Shown here: positions 8,679-17,645 of the stretch, piece after piece | How positions within the stretch are numbered: position 1 is the stretch's first letter | Layout of the letters: each line of letters opens with the position of its first letter | Assembly (NCBI GenBank): GCA_964528445.1 | Contig: CAZGSL010000002.1 | Coordinates: 62,001 to 126,000 of the forward strand | From: JAXHMM01 sp964528445 | Lineage (GTDB): Bacteria; Bacteroidota; Rhodothermia; Balneolales; Balneolaceae | Length of the DNA: 64,000 nt | Direction: 5' to 3' | Position numbers and translations under genes: made by a program | The notes under the pieces: generated by a model | Databases searched by the model: none | The model's input: the letters and a program-made list of their open reading frames with translations, nothing else | Told to the model about the DNA's origin: nothing

Positions 8679-9506
8679 TTACATGGAGCCCCTTCTCTCT
8701 GAAGGAGAAAAATGGTCCCGTATGGCGTCCAGCAGAAAGGCGTGGATCGCCGGATTCCCCGCCACGATGCGCCGGCCGAACAGCCAGCCGTCGCCCCCCT
8801 CCCAGTCGGTTACAACGCCCCCCGCCTCCTGCACAATCAGGGCGGCCGCCCCGACGTCCCAGGGATTGAGAGAGTACTCGTAAAATCCCTCGTACCGCCC
8901 CGAAGCTACGCAGCAGAGATCGTAGGAAGCGGCCCCCGGGCGGCGCAGCCCCTGGGTCTGGTGCACCAGCCATTCGAAATACTCCAGGTAACTGCCGATC
9001 AGGCTCATGTCGTTGTAGGGAAACCCGGTCCCCACCAGGGCGTTGCCGGCCTCCTCCACCCCGGAAACCCGTATCCGGCGGTCGTCCAGCCACGCCCCCT
9101 CCCCCCGGACGGCGTGAAAACACTCCCCGCTGTTGACCTCCAGCACCACGCCCATCCGCGCTTTTTTCTCCTCCCATAATCCGATGGAGACGCAGGAGAC
9201 GGGAAAGCCGTGGGCGAAATTGGTGGTTCCGTCGATGGGATCGACCAGCCAGGTGCGGCTGCCGGAGAGCTTCGTCAGTCCGGACGACTCCTCCGCCATG
9301 ATCCGGTCGTCGGGAAAAGCCCCTTTCAGCAACTCCAGGATCGTGCGCTCCGCAGCCACGTCGGCGTCGGTCACCAGGTCGTTCCTCCCCTTGAAGTCCA
9401 CCTCGAAAGGACGGCCGTCCCGGTAGGAACGGATCACCTCCGCCGCCTCCCCGGCCGCCTCGCGGGCCACCTTCAGCTCCTGCGTGTAGCCGTTGTCCAC
9501 GCTCAC
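8679..9506 (-). CDS. suhB: Inositol-monophosphatase family protein
   Basis: 275-residue Mg-dependent phosphatase of the IMPase/SuhB superfamily, which hydrolyses inositol phosphates or related sugar phosphates. Metal-site motifs are visible: IMAEES (about 69-74), DPIDGTTNFAHGFP (about 91-104) and WDVGAAALIVQEAGG (about 215-229). It overlaps the stop of dnaG by 4 bases, so both are translated from one message. The superfamily also contains CysQ and fructose-bisphosphatase-like members; the DPIDGTTNFAHG form favours inositol monophosphatase or SuhB. Confidence 0.88.
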   Translation of the reverse strand: MSVDNGYTQELKVAREAAGEAAEVIRSYRDGRPFEVDFKGRNDLVTDADVAAERTILELLKGAFPDDRIMAEESSGLTKLSGSRTWLVDPIDGTTNFAHGFPVSCVSIGLWEEKKARMGVVLEVNSGECFHAVRGEGAWLDDRRIRVSGVEEAGNALVGTGFPYNDMSLIGSYLEYFEWLVHQTQGLRRPGAASYDLCCVASGRYEGFYEYSLNPWDVGAAALIVQEAGGVVTDWEGGDGWLFGRRIVAGNPAIHAFLLDAIRDHFSPSERRGSM

Positions 9507-11518
9507 TCCCTCTCGTGTTTCATCTTGTATTCGAACACCTTCTCCGAGACCCGCTTCGCCGAATCGGATTCGGGATCCGGGAAGAGGTCGTCCAAAGAAG
9601 AACCCTGCAACAGGGTACGCTGGCGGCCCGCCTCCTTCATCGATTTCATAATCTCCCGGCGCTTCTCCTCATCCGCCCCCTGGTAGCGCCGGTGGAGATC
9701 GACCTGCAGGCGGTCCAGGTAGTGCAGCTTGAGCGCTTTCAGGGCGCCCTTGGCCGTCATATAGGGATTTTTGTCCCTCTTGTACCGTATTCCGGTCTTC
9801 TCGGGATGGCGGTCGCTCACGCTGTGCTGTTCCAGCACGATCTCGCCCACCAGCTCGGGATAGGGATGCTCCCGGTCGGCGTACGGCTCCACCCCGATCT
9901 CCTCCCCCTCCTTGAACCGCTCGATAATATCGGCATAAAACGCCCGCAGGTCCGGATCCTCAAACTGCTGCTCGTTGCACTGCGAGCCGATGTAATCCAC
10001 CATCTCCCTGCCGTACATGAGCATCAGGCGGATGATCTCCTTCTCGTAATTGGGCCTTTTCCGGGGCGGCTCCGTCTCCCGGGAGCGCTCCCCGCCCCCC
10101 GCCTTCCGCTCAAAGGAGCGGGTATGGCTCTCCTCCCTCCGGCCTTCGTCGGACGAGGGGCCTTCCCGTTCCGCACGCATCTGCTCCCGGCGGCGGGAAC
10201 GCGCGCGCTGGTCTTCCAGCTCCCTGACCATCTTGCCCAGCTCCTCGAAAAGGGCGCGGTCTCCCACCTTGGCCAGTTCGTTCAGGTACTGCACATGGGT
10301 CTCCCTTCCCACGGGATCCGGGATGTGGGCAATGCTTCTCAGCGCCTCGTTGATCACCTTTTTCCGGGCGGCCGGATCCTCCCACTCCCCCTCCGACTGG
10401 GACTTGTGGATGAGGTAGGAGACGAAGTCCTCGGTCTTCTCCTCTTTCAGCTCCTCGAACGCCTCACTCCCGAACTGCCGCACGAAGGAGTCCGGATCCT
10501 CTCCTTCGGGAAGCTCCAGCAGCTTCACATCCATGCCCTCCTCCAGGGCGATATTGATCCCGCGCTTCATGGCCTTCACCCCGGCCGAGTCGGAGTCGTA
10601 TATCATGGTGATGGACTCCCCGTACCGGTGCAGCAGTTTCACCTGCTGGGGAGTAAGCGAAGTTCCGCTGGAGGCGACCACCGGCAGAATGCCGTGCTGC
10701 TGGAGGGAGATGACATCCGTATAACCCTCCACAAGAAGTACCTCTCCTGTTTTACGTATCTCATTGCGCGCGAAGTTTATACCATACAGTACCTCGCTTT
10801 TGTTATAGACTCTGGTCTGGGGCGAGTTGATGTACTTGGCCGCTTTCTTCTCCCCCAGCACCCTCCCGGCGAAGGCGATCACCTTGCCGGAGGGGTTGAA
10901 AATGGGAAACATCAGGCGGTCCCGGAAGGTGTCGTAGAATCCCTCTCCCCTCTTGCTGGGCTTGATCAGTCCCGCCTCCTGCAGGTACTCCTCGTTCAGT
11001 CCCGAATCGAGCGCGGCCTCCAGCAGCTTCTCTCCGCCCGAAGGGGCATAGCCGAGCCCGTATTTTTTCATAACCGTGCGGTCGTAGCCGCGCCGGTGCA
11101 GGTACTGCCGGGCCGGCTCCGCCTCGGATGCCTCCAGCAGCTGGCGGTAGTAGTACACCCCCGCGTAGCGAAGAGCGTGATAGATTCCCTCCCGAAGGTG
11201 GTGCTCCCGGTCGTATTCCGGGTCCTCCTCCTCGGGCAGCGCCACGCCGTATCGGTCGGCCAGCGTCCGAAGCGACTCCATGAACCCCACCCCCTCCATC
11301 TCCATCACAAAATTGAACACATCCCCGGAAGCCCCGCATCCGAAACATTTGTAGATGCCCAGGTCGGGGGTAACGTGAAAGGAAGGGGTGTTCTCGTCGT
11401 GAAAGGGACAGAGGCCCTTCCAGCTGCGGCCGGAGCGTTTCAGCTTGACGTAGTCGCCCGCCACCTCCACCAGGTCGGCCGCCTCTCGAACCTCTTCTTT
11501 TTTCTCGTCGGGAATCAT
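9503..11518 (-). CDS. dnaG: DNA primase DnaG
   Basis: Synthesises RNA primers at the replication fork. The N-terminal zinc-binding domain has Cys37, His40, Cys58 and Cys61 (CPFH and CFGCG). A primase core follows, with the TOPRIM motif EVLLVEGYTDV (about 259-269) and the acidic MIYDSDSAG (about 308-316). A charged, low-complexity linker (about 435-495, rich in R, E and S) joins the C-terminal helicase-binding region. The 671-residue length is slightly above the 580-660 typical of the family. It is divergent from sucD and upstream of the IMPase-family gene. Confidence 0.95.
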   Translation of the reverse strand: MIPDEKKEEVREAADLVEVAGDYVKLKRSGRSWKGLCPFHDENTPSFHVTPDLGIYKCFGCGASGDVFNFVMEMEGVGFMESLRTLADRYGVALPEEEDPEYDREHHLREGIYHALRYAGVYYYRQLLEASEAEPARQYLHRRGYDRTVMKKYGLGYAPSGGEKLLEAALDSGLNEEYLQEAGLIKPSKRGEGFYDTFRDRLMFPIFNPSGKVIAFAGRVLGEKKAAKYINSPQTRVYNKSEVLYGINFARNEIRKTGEVLLVEGYTDVISLQQHGILPVVASSGTSLTPQQVKLLHRYGESITMIYDSDSAGVKAMKRGINIALEEGMDVKLLELPEGEDPDSFVRQFGSEAFEELKEEKTEDFVSYLIHKSQSEGEWEDPAARKKVINEALRSIAHIPDPVGRETHVQYLNELAKVGDRALFEELGKMVRELEDQRARSRRREQMRAEREGPSSDEGRREESHTRSFERKAGGGERSRETEPPRKRPNYEKEIIRLMLMYGREMVDYIGSQCNEQQFEDPDLRAFYADIIERFKEGEEIGVEPYADREHPYPELVGEIVLEQHSVSDRHPEKTGIRYKRDKNPYMTAKGALKALKLHYLDRLQVDLHRRYQGADEEKRREIMKSMKEAGRQRTLLQGSSLDDLFPDPESDSAKRVSEKVFEYKMKHERE

Positions 11519-11594
11519 ACCGTATGATAATTATTCTTTCCGTTTAACACGAATCGCGTGCCCCGTATTTTGCCCGGCGCGGCCGGCGCTCCTT

Positions 11595-11623
11595 TTGGCA
11601 AATCACGCTGATGTCGGTATATT
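11595..11623 (+). promoter_or_regulatory. Sigma-70-type promoter for sucD
   Basis: A -35 hexamer TTGGCA (11595-11600) and a -10 hexamer TATATT (11618-11623) are separated by exactly 17 bases, 48 bases before the sucD start. An AGGA ribosome site lies about 9 bases before the ATG. This is the best-matching canonical promoter I found in the window. Confidence 0.5.
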
Positions 11624-11671
11624 CACACCGATTTAATTCAACGGCAAACCGAAACACGGAGCAGGATTTTC

Positions 11672-12541
11672 ATGAGCGTTTTAGTCGGAGATGAGACCAG
11701 GCTGGTTGTACAGGGAATTACCGGGAGCGAAGGAAGCTTCCACGCGGAACAGATGATCAAGTACGGGACCCGGGTGGTGGCCGGGGTAACCCCGGGGAAA
11801 GGGGGCCAGACCCACCTGGACCTTCCGGTCTACAACACCGTGGCGGATGCCGTGGAGCGCGAGGGAGCCAACACCTCGGTGATCTTTGTCCCGCCCGCCT
11901 TCGCCGGCGACGCCATTTCGGAAGCGGCCTTCGCGGGGATCGAGGTCATCATCTGCATTACCGAGGGAATCCCGGTCAAAGACATGATTGTGGCCAAGCA
12001 GATCGTAGGCAGCCACGGCGCGACGCTCATCGGCCCCAACTGTCCCGGCGTCATTACGCCCGGCAGCGCCAAGATCGGCATCATGCCCGGCAGCATCTTC
12101 ACTCCCGGAAGCGTCGGACTCATATCGCGGTCCGGCACCCTCACCTACGAGGCGGTCGACCAGCTGACCAAGGCGGGGCTGGGACAGAGCACGGCCATCG
12201 GCATCGGCGGAGACCCGGTAATCGGCACGACCCATACCGACGCGGTAAGGCTTTTCCAGGACGACCCGGATACCGACGCCATCGTGCTCATCGGGGAGAT
12301 AGGCGGCACGGCTGAGGAGGAGGCCGCCGAGTACATCGAACGTAACGTGGAGAAACCCGTGGTCGCCTTTATCGCGGGAAGCACCGCCCCTCCCGGCCGG
12401 CGTATGGGGCACGCGGGCGCTATTATCAGCGGAGGCGAAGGATCGGCGGAAGACAAAAAGAAGGCGCTCCGCGAAGCGGGGGTCACCGTGGTCGACAGCC
12501 CGGCGGAAATCGGTTCTACTCTTAAAAAAATAACCGGCTGA
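11672..12541 (+). CDS. sucD: Succinate-CoA ligase, alpha subunit
   Basis: Catalyses succinyl-CoA to succinate with nucleotide triphosphate formation in the TCA cycle. The CoA-binding Rossmann domain ([12 protein letters not shown], about 13-24; PGKGGQTH near 42-49) is followed by the ligase domain. The phosphorylated active-site histidine is in [13 protein letters not shown] (His near 246). At 289 residues it is the normal family length. The beta subunit sucC is not adjacent and not in this window, so the two subunits are encoded at separate loci here. A 56-codon gene follows one base after its stop. Confidence 0.96.
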   Translation: MSVLVGDETRLVVQGITGSEGSFHAEQMIKYGTRVVAGVTPGKGGQTHLDLPVYNTVADAVEREGANTSVIFVPPAFAGDAISEAAFAGIEVIICITEGIPVKDMIVAKQIVGSHGATLIGPNCPGVITPGSAKIGIMPGSIFTPGSVGLISRSGTLTYEAVDQLTKAGLGQSTAIGIGGDPVIGTTHTDAVRLFQDDPDTDAIVLIGEIGGTAEEEAAEYIERNVEKPVVAFIAGSTAPPGRRMGHAGAIISGGEGSAEDKKKALREAGVTVVDSPAEIGSTLKKITG

Positions 12542-12542
12542 G

Positions 12543-12713
12543 ATGTTCGAATTTCTCCTCGGGGTCGGGGTCGGATGCCTCGCGGCCTCCCTCATCTATT
12601 ATCTCTTCCCAAAGGAGGATACCCCGCTGAACCGGCGCTACCTCCTTGCGGCCGCCGGCCTCGCGTTCCTGGGGGCGCTGGGTTTTTACCTGGCCGGTGC
12701 CGGCGGCGGGTGA
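12543..12713 (+). CDS. Small two-helix membrane protein (56 residues), unknown function
   Basis: The start ATG lies one base after the sucD stop, so the gene is translationally coupled to sucD. It encodes 56 residues: a first hydrophobic helix (about 3-22, FLLGVGVGCLAASLIYYLF), a short polar turn with KEDTPLNRR, and a second helix (about 33-52) ending AGAGGG. I recognise no family. Codon choice matches its neighbours and the frame is open with no internal rare features, so I take it as real. It could be a hypothetical membrane protein common to this clade; no function is proposed. Confidence 0.6.
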   Translation: MFEFLLGVGVGCLAASLIYYLFPKEDTPLNRRYLLAAAGLAFLGALGFYLAGAGGG

Positions 12714-12803
12714 CCGGACACGTCAGGCCTCCCGGCCTCCCTTTGAAAAGTTTTACAGGCAGCCGCTTGCGGACCGGGCATCAATAAATTACCTTGAGGA
12801 TCG

Positions 12804-13127
12804 ATGTCGCCCATGCACTCGAGAAACTCCTTCATATCGGCGCTGGTTCTGGGGCTTGTCAGCCTGAGCATGGTATTCTCCACCGTGCACTCCCACAACG
12901 CCCTGCAGTCCGACTTCCACCGGGATGCCGGCATCTCCCACTCCATCCAGCCGGACAATGTGCTCTGCCCCATCGACGGCTACCTGGTCAAGGCGGATCT
13001 CTCCGAACCGCTCGAGATTGAGCCGTTCCGCCACTCCGGCGAACGTTTCCCGATACTGGCCGATCACCAGCTCGAGGCTCCCGTTCTGCTGGAGGCCTCC
13101 GGACGCTCCCCCCCTGTTAATTGTTGA
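12804..13127 (+). CDS. Small exported protein heading the metal-uptake-like cluster
   Basis: 107 residues with a signal peptide or N-terminal anchor (about 8-28, FISALVLGLVSLSMVFS). The mature part is rich in His (HSHN, DFHRD, SHSI) and has a CPIDGYLVK motif with a second Cys at the C-terminus. Two start codons are possible (12804, and ATG 12813); GAGG lies 6 bases before the first. It is followed on the same strand by an outer-membrane barrel, ZnuA-like and ZnuB-like genes. His and Cys content and context suggest metal binding in the periplasm, which is an inference; I do not recognise the family. Confidence 0.6.
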   Translation: MSPMHSRNSFISALVLGLVSLSMVFSTVHSHNALQSDFHRDAGISHSIQPDNVLCPIDGYLVKADLSEPLEIEPFRHSGERFPILADHQLEAPVLLEASGRSPPVNC

Positions 13128-13156
13128 TCTTCCGCTTTTCCAGCATCAACAATTAA
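13117..13156 (+). repeat. 12-base perfect inverted repeat between the small exported protein and the barrel gene
   Basis: TTAATTGTTGAT (13117-13128) is the exact reverse complement of ATCAACAATTAA (13145-13156), with 16 bases between. The left arm includes the stop codon of the upstream gene. A second, weaker hairpin, TGCACCC (13163-13169) with GGGTGCA (13188-13194), follows just before the barrel gene. The stems could form an RNA hairpin that modulates expression between the two genes, or the AT-rich arms could be an operator. There is no T run, so a simple terminator is less likely. Confidence 0.5.
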
Positions 13157-13213
13157 CCCTGTTGCACCCCGGCCTAAGCCCGTTGACGGGTGCAGCTCAC
13201 ATTTCCACACGCC

Positions 13214-14392
13214 ATGAAAACAGATACGTTACTGATTCTGGTCCTCAGCCTCTGCGCTGCGGTCCTGTTCGCCTCGCCGGCGGACCTCCACGCCCAACAG
13301 GACTCCACCCGTACCGACTCCCTGATGCAGGAGATCAAACAGCAGATGGGAGCCGAGGAGGACACCGTCACCAACACCATGCAGCAGCGGGGACAGTCCA
13401 CGCGCACCACCACCGCCACCACCAATCCCGACATCAGCGTAATCGGAGATTTCCAGGCGAACTACATGAGCGAAGGCGAGCGCAACTGGGACACCTACCT
13501 GAACGGCCTGGAGCTGAATTTCAGCTCCGTCATCGATCCCTATGCCCGCGCGGACGTCTACCCGGTGTTCGAGGGCGAGGGAGGCGACCTTCACGTCCAC
13601 CTGGAGGAGGCCTACCTGACCACCCTGAGTCTGCCGATGAACCTGCAGCTGAGAGTGGGCAAGTTTCGCCAGCAGTTCGGCCGCATGAATCTAACCCACC
13701 GGCACGCTCTGCCGGTCATCCAGGTGCCCGTCGCCTACGAAACCTTCCTGGGGGAGGCCATGATCGACCAGGGGGCCTCGCTCAGCTGGCTGCTGCCCAA
13801 CCCCGCCTTCTACCAGGAGCTCATACTTGACGTCACGCAGGGACCGGGCGAGAGCCCGCTGTTCGCCAAGAGCGAAGAGAACGATCCCCAGCTGATGCTC
13901 CACTTCAAAAACTTCTGGGACCTGACCGAAAACGCCACCCTGGAACTGGGCTTCTCCGGGGCGACGGGCGACAACGAATTCGGCGAACGCTCCCGGCTGG
14001 GCGGCATTGATATCACCTACATATGGAAGCCCGTCCGCTACAACACCTACCAATCGCTGGAGTGGCAGACCGAGTTTTTCTTCAGCGGGGTCGAACAGGA
14101 CGCCCCCTCCGGCAGCGTCACGGAGCACTCCTGGGGCATGTACTCCTACCTGAAGTACCAGCTTTCGCGTCGCTGGTATCTTACCGGCATGTACTCCTAC
14201 GGGGAGAATCCCCTCGACAACAGCCTCCGGGAACAGGCCGTCTCGGCCACACTGGCCTGGTATGCCACCGAATTCCAGAAACTGGAGATCGGACCCAAGA
14301 TCTCATCCGACAACGCTTTCGAGGATACGGCCCTGACGGGCCTGTTCCGGTGGGTCTTCGTCATAGGAACCCACGGCGCCCACGAATATTAA
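13214..14392 (+). CDS. Outer-membrane beta-barrel protein of metal-uptake-like cluster
   Basis: The signal peptide MKTDTLLILVLSLCAAVLF ends at about ADLHAQ; this start was chosen over an in-frame GTG at 13190 because it gives a proper signal. After a Gln, Thr and Ser-rich linker, residues from about 75 onward alternate polar and aromatic residues as in an outer-membrane porin (GDFQANYMSEGERNWDTYL, LQLRVGKFRQQFGRMN). It resembles the porin-like outer-membrane proteins found beside ZnuA/ZnuB in related genomes. A phosphate-porin-type fold is possible. It would admit the metal or a complex across the outer membrane, which is an inference from context. Confidence 0.75.
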   Translation: MKTDTLLILVLSLCAAVLFASPADLHAQQDSTRTDSLMQEIKQQMGAEEDTVTNTMQQRGQSTRTTTATTNPDISVIGDFQANYMSEGERNWDTYLNGLELNFSSVIDPYARADVYPVFEGEGGDLHVHLEEAYLTTLSLPMNLQLRVGKFRQQFGRMNLTHRHALPVIQVPVAYETFLGEAMIDQGASLSWLLPNPAFYQELILDVTQGPGESPLFAKSEENDPQLMLHFKNFWDLTENATLELGFSGATGDNEFGERSRLGGIDITYIWKPVRYNTYQSLEWQTEFFFSGVEQDAPSGSVTEHSWGMYSYLKYQLSRRWYLTGMYSYGENPLDNSLREQAVSATLAWYATEFQKLEIGPKISSDNAFEDTALTGLFRWVFVIGTHGAHEY

Positions 14393-14474
14393 CGGGGCCG
14401 GGACTTCGGGGTCCCGCCGCCCATCGGCGAATCGTCAATCGATCCTTTTTTCACACGATCCAACATTTTCCGCT

Positions 14475-15404
14475 ATGAAACTTACCAACTCCCTGCGAAT
14501 CACGCTATTGACCCTGGTATTGTGCCTCATGACCGGCCTCTCCGCCCTGCACGCCCAGCTTCGGGTGGTTACCACCCTGCCCGACCTGGCCAGCATCACA
14601 CGCCACGTGGGCGGGGAGCATGTCGACGTCTTCTCCATCGCAACCGGCTACCAGAACCCCCACTTTGTCGATCCCAAACCCAGCTTCATCGTCCGCCTCT
14701 CCCGGGCCGACATGTTCGTGCAGGTCGGACTCGATCTGGAGATCGGGTGGGCGCCTTCGCTCCTGGAGAGTTCCCGCAACAGCAGCATTCAGCGGGGAAG
14801 CGCGGGGTATCTGGACGCCTCCGAGGGGATCGAGCTGAAACAAGTACCCGACCAGGTCAGCCGTGAGGAGGGCGACATTCACATTTACGGCAATCCCCAC
14901 TACTGGCTGGACCCGATCCGGGGCAAACAGGTGGCCGACAACATCTACAACACCCTGGTGGAGCTCGATCCCGACAACCAGGAAGCCTACGCCAAAAACC
15001 TGGAGGCCTTCAAACAGCGGATCGACGAGAAGATGGAAGAGTGGCAGGGGAAGATGGAACCCTACAAAGGGACCGAGATCATTGCCTATCACAACGAATG
15101 GGTCTATTTCGAAGAGCGATTCGGCCTGGAGATCGCGGGATTCCTGGAGCCTCAGCCCGGCATCCCCCCTACGCCCTCGCAGCTGGTGAAAGTGATTGAG
15201 ATGGTGAACTCCCGCGACATCAACGTGATCATAAACTCCCCCTATTTCAGCAACGACTCGCCTGAAGTGGTGGCCCGCAACACCGATGCCCAGATCGTTC
15301 AGCTCGCCACCATGACCGGGGGATACGAAGAGATAGAGGACTACTTCGACCTGTTCGACTACAACATCGGCCAGCTGGTGGAGGCATTCGGCTCGCAGGA
15401 ATAA
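14475..15404 (+). CDS. znuA: Metal ABC transporter substrate-binding protein (ZnuA/TroA family)
   Basis: Periplasmic high-affinity Zn or Mn binding protein. It has a signal peptide ending ALHAQ, then RVVTTLPDLASITRHVGGE, the classic cluster A-I opening. Candidate ligands are His in NPHFVDPKPS and in NPHYWLDP, and AYHNEWVYFEERFG with the third His. The long His-rich loop of E. coli ZnuA is absent, which some Mn or Zn members share, so the metal is unresolved. The length of 309 residues is typical. It is followed by the permease after 42 bases. Confidence 0.9.
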   Translation: MKLTNSLRITLLTLVLCLMTGLSALHAQLRVVTTLPDLASITRHVGGEHVDVFSIATGYQNPHFVDPKPSFIVRLSRADMFVQVGLDLEIGWAPSLLESSRNSSIQRGSAGYLDASEGIELKQVPDQVSREEGDIHIYGNPHYWLDPIRGKQVADNIYNTLVELDPDNQEAYAKNLEAFKQRIDEKMEEWQGKMEPYKGTEIIAYHNEWVYFEERFGLEIAGFLEPQPGIPPTPSQLVKVIEMVNSRDINVIINSPYFSNDSPEVVARNTDAQIVQLATMTGGYEEIEDYFDLFDYNIGQLVEAFGSQE

Positions 15405-15446
15405 TCCGATCTTTCAAACCAACATAAAGCACAGCAGGAGTCCCTT

Positions 15447-16295
15447 ATGTTTGAGATGTTCAACCTGACATTCATGGTTTACGCTTTTGTCGCGGCCGTA
15501 ATCTCCGGCCTGCTGCTCTCCTACCTGGGAGTTCACGTGGTCCGGCGCGGCATCGTTTTCGTCGACCTCGCCCTCGGACAGATCTCCTCTCTCGGCGTGG
15601 CGATCGCCGCATTCGCCGGTCTGGGGGAGACCTGGATCCCGATCCTGGCAACCATTGTGGGCGCCTTTCTTCTCTCGCTGATCAAGATCAGGGACACCCG
15701 GCTGAAGCAGGAGGCGATCATCGGCATCATCTACGCCATCGCCTCGGCCGTCACCGTACTGCTGATCTCCAAGGCGGCCCACGGCGACTCGGCCGTTCAG
15801 GAGGTCCTGTTCGGCAATATACTTGCCGTCAACATGGGAGAGATCATAACGCTCGGTTCGGTCTTCCTGGTACTGGGACTGCTCCAGGTGGCATTCCGCA
15901 AACAGTTCTTCGATCTCACACGCCGGTTTGAAGAGGGAGAAGCGGATGATATCGGGCTGTTCAACATCTGGAATTTCCTGTTCTACATCAGCATCGGTCT
16001 TGCTATCGTCTTCGCGGTGGAGATCGGCGGGGTCATCCCGGTCTTTGCCTACCTCATCATTCCCTCCGTCTGCGGCATGATGTTGAGCTATTCTCCCGGA
16101 AAGGTGATATTGTACGCCATGCTGCTCAGCGTCCTGGGCGGTTTCCTGGGGCTGAATCTCTCTTACACCTACGATTTCCCCGCCGGATCGTCCATCGTAG
16201 CCATGCTGGGAGCGATCTTTGTCGTGGTCTCCGCCCTGAACCTCTTTCAAATAAAGGAAAAACCTGCAGCTGCAGCGGAACAGACCGAAAGCTGA
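15447..16295 (+). CDS. znuB: Metal ABC transporter permease (ZnuB/TroC family)
   Basis: 282-residue inner-membrane permease with about eight hydrophobic helices and the family's GLLLSYLGVHVVRRGIVFVD opening (about 20-40). It should move Zn or Mn through the inner membrane with a ZnuA-like binding protein. Its stop overlaps a downstream ATG in TGATG (16293-16297), so the next gene is translationally coupled. No ZnuC-type ATPase gene is adjacent or anywhere in the window, although the transporter needs one. Confidence 0.9.
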   Translation: MFEMFNLTFMVYAFVAAVISGLLLSYLGVHVVRRGIVFVDLALGQISSLGVAIAAFAGLGETWIPILATIVGAFLLSLIKIRDTRLKQEAIIGIIYAIASAVTVLLISKAAHGDSAVQEVLFGNILAVNMGEIITLGSVFLVLGLLQVAFRKQFFDLTRRFEEGEADDIGLFNIWNFLFYISIGLAIVFAVEIGGVIPVFAYLIIPSVCGMMLSYSPGKVILYAMLLSVLGGFLGLNLSYTYDFPAGSSIVAMLGAIFVVVSALNLFQIKEKPAAAAEQTES

Positions 16296-17502
16296 TGCCC
16301 GGACCGGCAGGGGCAAACCGCCCCTGCTCAGGGACCGCAACCTCTACCTGATATTCGGCATTACCCTCTCGGCGGTGATGGGAGTCTCCAGCATCGCCCC
16401 CGCCCTTCCGAAAATGGCCCGTGCCCTGGAGGTGTCGAACGACCAGATCGGCCTCCTGATCACCGTATTCACCCTTCCAGGTATCGTGCTGACCCCGGTC
16501 CTGGGCGTGCTGGCGGACCGCGGGGGGAGAAAAAGAATACTGGTCCCCTCCCTCCTGCTCTTCGGGGCGGCCGGCACGGCCTGCGCCTTCACCACCGATT
16601 TTGCCGTTCTTCTCCTCCTGCGGTTCGCGCAGGGGATCGGCGGGGCCACCCTGGGAGCGCTCAACGTCACGCTGATAGGTGACCTCTACGAAGGGAACCG
16701 CCGGGCCACCGCGATGGGATACAACGGGAGCGTACTCAGCCTGGGAACCGCCTCCTACCCGGCCATCGGAGGGGGACTCGCCCTGCTCGGGTGGTACTAT
16801 CCCTTCTTCCTCTTCGTCCTGGCGATCCCCGTTGGACTTCTGGTGATGCGGCTGCTGGACAACCCGGAGCCGGAGAACGGGGAGCGGATGGGAACCTACC
16901 TCAGGGAGGTGGGGCGGAGCCTGCGTTCGCTCCGGGTGGCGGGACTATTCTCGGCGAACTTCCTGACCTTCGTCATGCTTTACGGCGGATATCTTACTTT
17001 TTTCCCCATCCTGCTGGATCAGCGCTTCGAACTCTCCTCCCTGGCCATTGGCATGCTGCTGTCCGGCTCCTCCCTGGTCACCGCCGTCACCTCTTCGCAG
17101 CTCGGCCGGCTCACGCGCCGGTTTTCCGAACAGGGACTGATCCTGATCGCCGGATTTCTCTACCTGGGGGTCTTTCTGAGTATACCGGCCGCAGAGAGCA
17201 TCTCGGTTCTCATACCCGCTGTGCTGGTATTCGGGCTGGCCCAGGGCATCAACATCCCCAGCGTGCTCAACCTGCTGACGCACCAGGCCCCGAAGCGCTA
17301 CAGGGCCGCCTTTCTCTCGGTCAACTGGATGGTCCTCCGGGGCGGGCAGGCTATGGGACCCTTTCTGCTGGGACTGATCTACGGTCTTTTCAACCTTGCG
17401 GCAACCTTCCACGCCGCCTCCCTGGCGGCGTTCCTGTTCGTACTCGTCGGGATCGGGCTGATCGTCGAGCGCGGCCGGGACGTTACGAAGAGGGAAAAAT
17501 AA
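16295..17502 (+). CDS. MFS transporter, probable single-base frame disruption at 16321-16324
   Basis: Major facilitator of the drug or sugar efflux type, with about 12 helices, RDRNLYLIFG before helix 1 and DRGGRKRI in the loop between helices 2 and 3. The uninterrupted frame begins only at GTG 16375 or ATG 16378, inside helix 1. The frame upstream is open and codes RDRNLYLIFGITLSAVM but has no standard start codon. An ATG at 16295 overlapping the permease stop is one base out of frame. Adding one C to the C4 tract at 16321-16324 joins the two and gives a 402-residue protein. Either the assembly misses a base or the gene carries a real frameshift. It is coupled to the ZnuB-like gene. Confidence 0.8.
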
Positions 17503-17531
17503 AAATGCCGGGAGTATCCGTCCCGGCATTT
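17503..17531 (+). terminator. Rho-independent-like terminator after the MFS gene
   Basis: AAATGCCGGGA (17503-17513) pairs perfectly with TCCCGGCATTT (17521-17531) around a seven-base loop. It begins one base past the TAA stop. A strong GC stem followed by TTT fits a terminator of the metal-uptake/MFS transcript. The A at the left end would also allow termination from the other side. Confidence 0.7.
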
Positions 17532-17593
17532 AATGCTAAGGTTTTCAGCATTTAGGAGTGACTAGTGACTAGCTAGGTTGGGTTGATTGTTGG

Positions 17594-17645
17594 GTCTTGA
17601 GGAGGAAGAAATTAGGGATTTTCTCCCTCCTCTACTTATCAAGAC
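17594..17645. repeat. Nested inverted repeat, candidate structured RNA or operator
   Basis: The outer arms GTCTTGA (17594-17600) and TCAAGAC (17639-17645) are perfect complements. Inside, GAGGAGG-A-AGAAA (17599-17611) pairs with TTTCT-C-CCTCCTC (17620-17632), one mismatch, around a loop of about eight bases. Both stems share the GA at 17599-17600, so either one long stem with a bulge or two alternatives can form. Such overlap is seen in attenuators and in protein-binding RNA leaders, but no family is recognised. Confidence 0.45.

Noticed and set aside
9515..11527. 670-codon plus-strand frame opposite dnaG
   Set aside because: Antisense shadow of the primase, whose zinc and TOPRIM motifs are clear.
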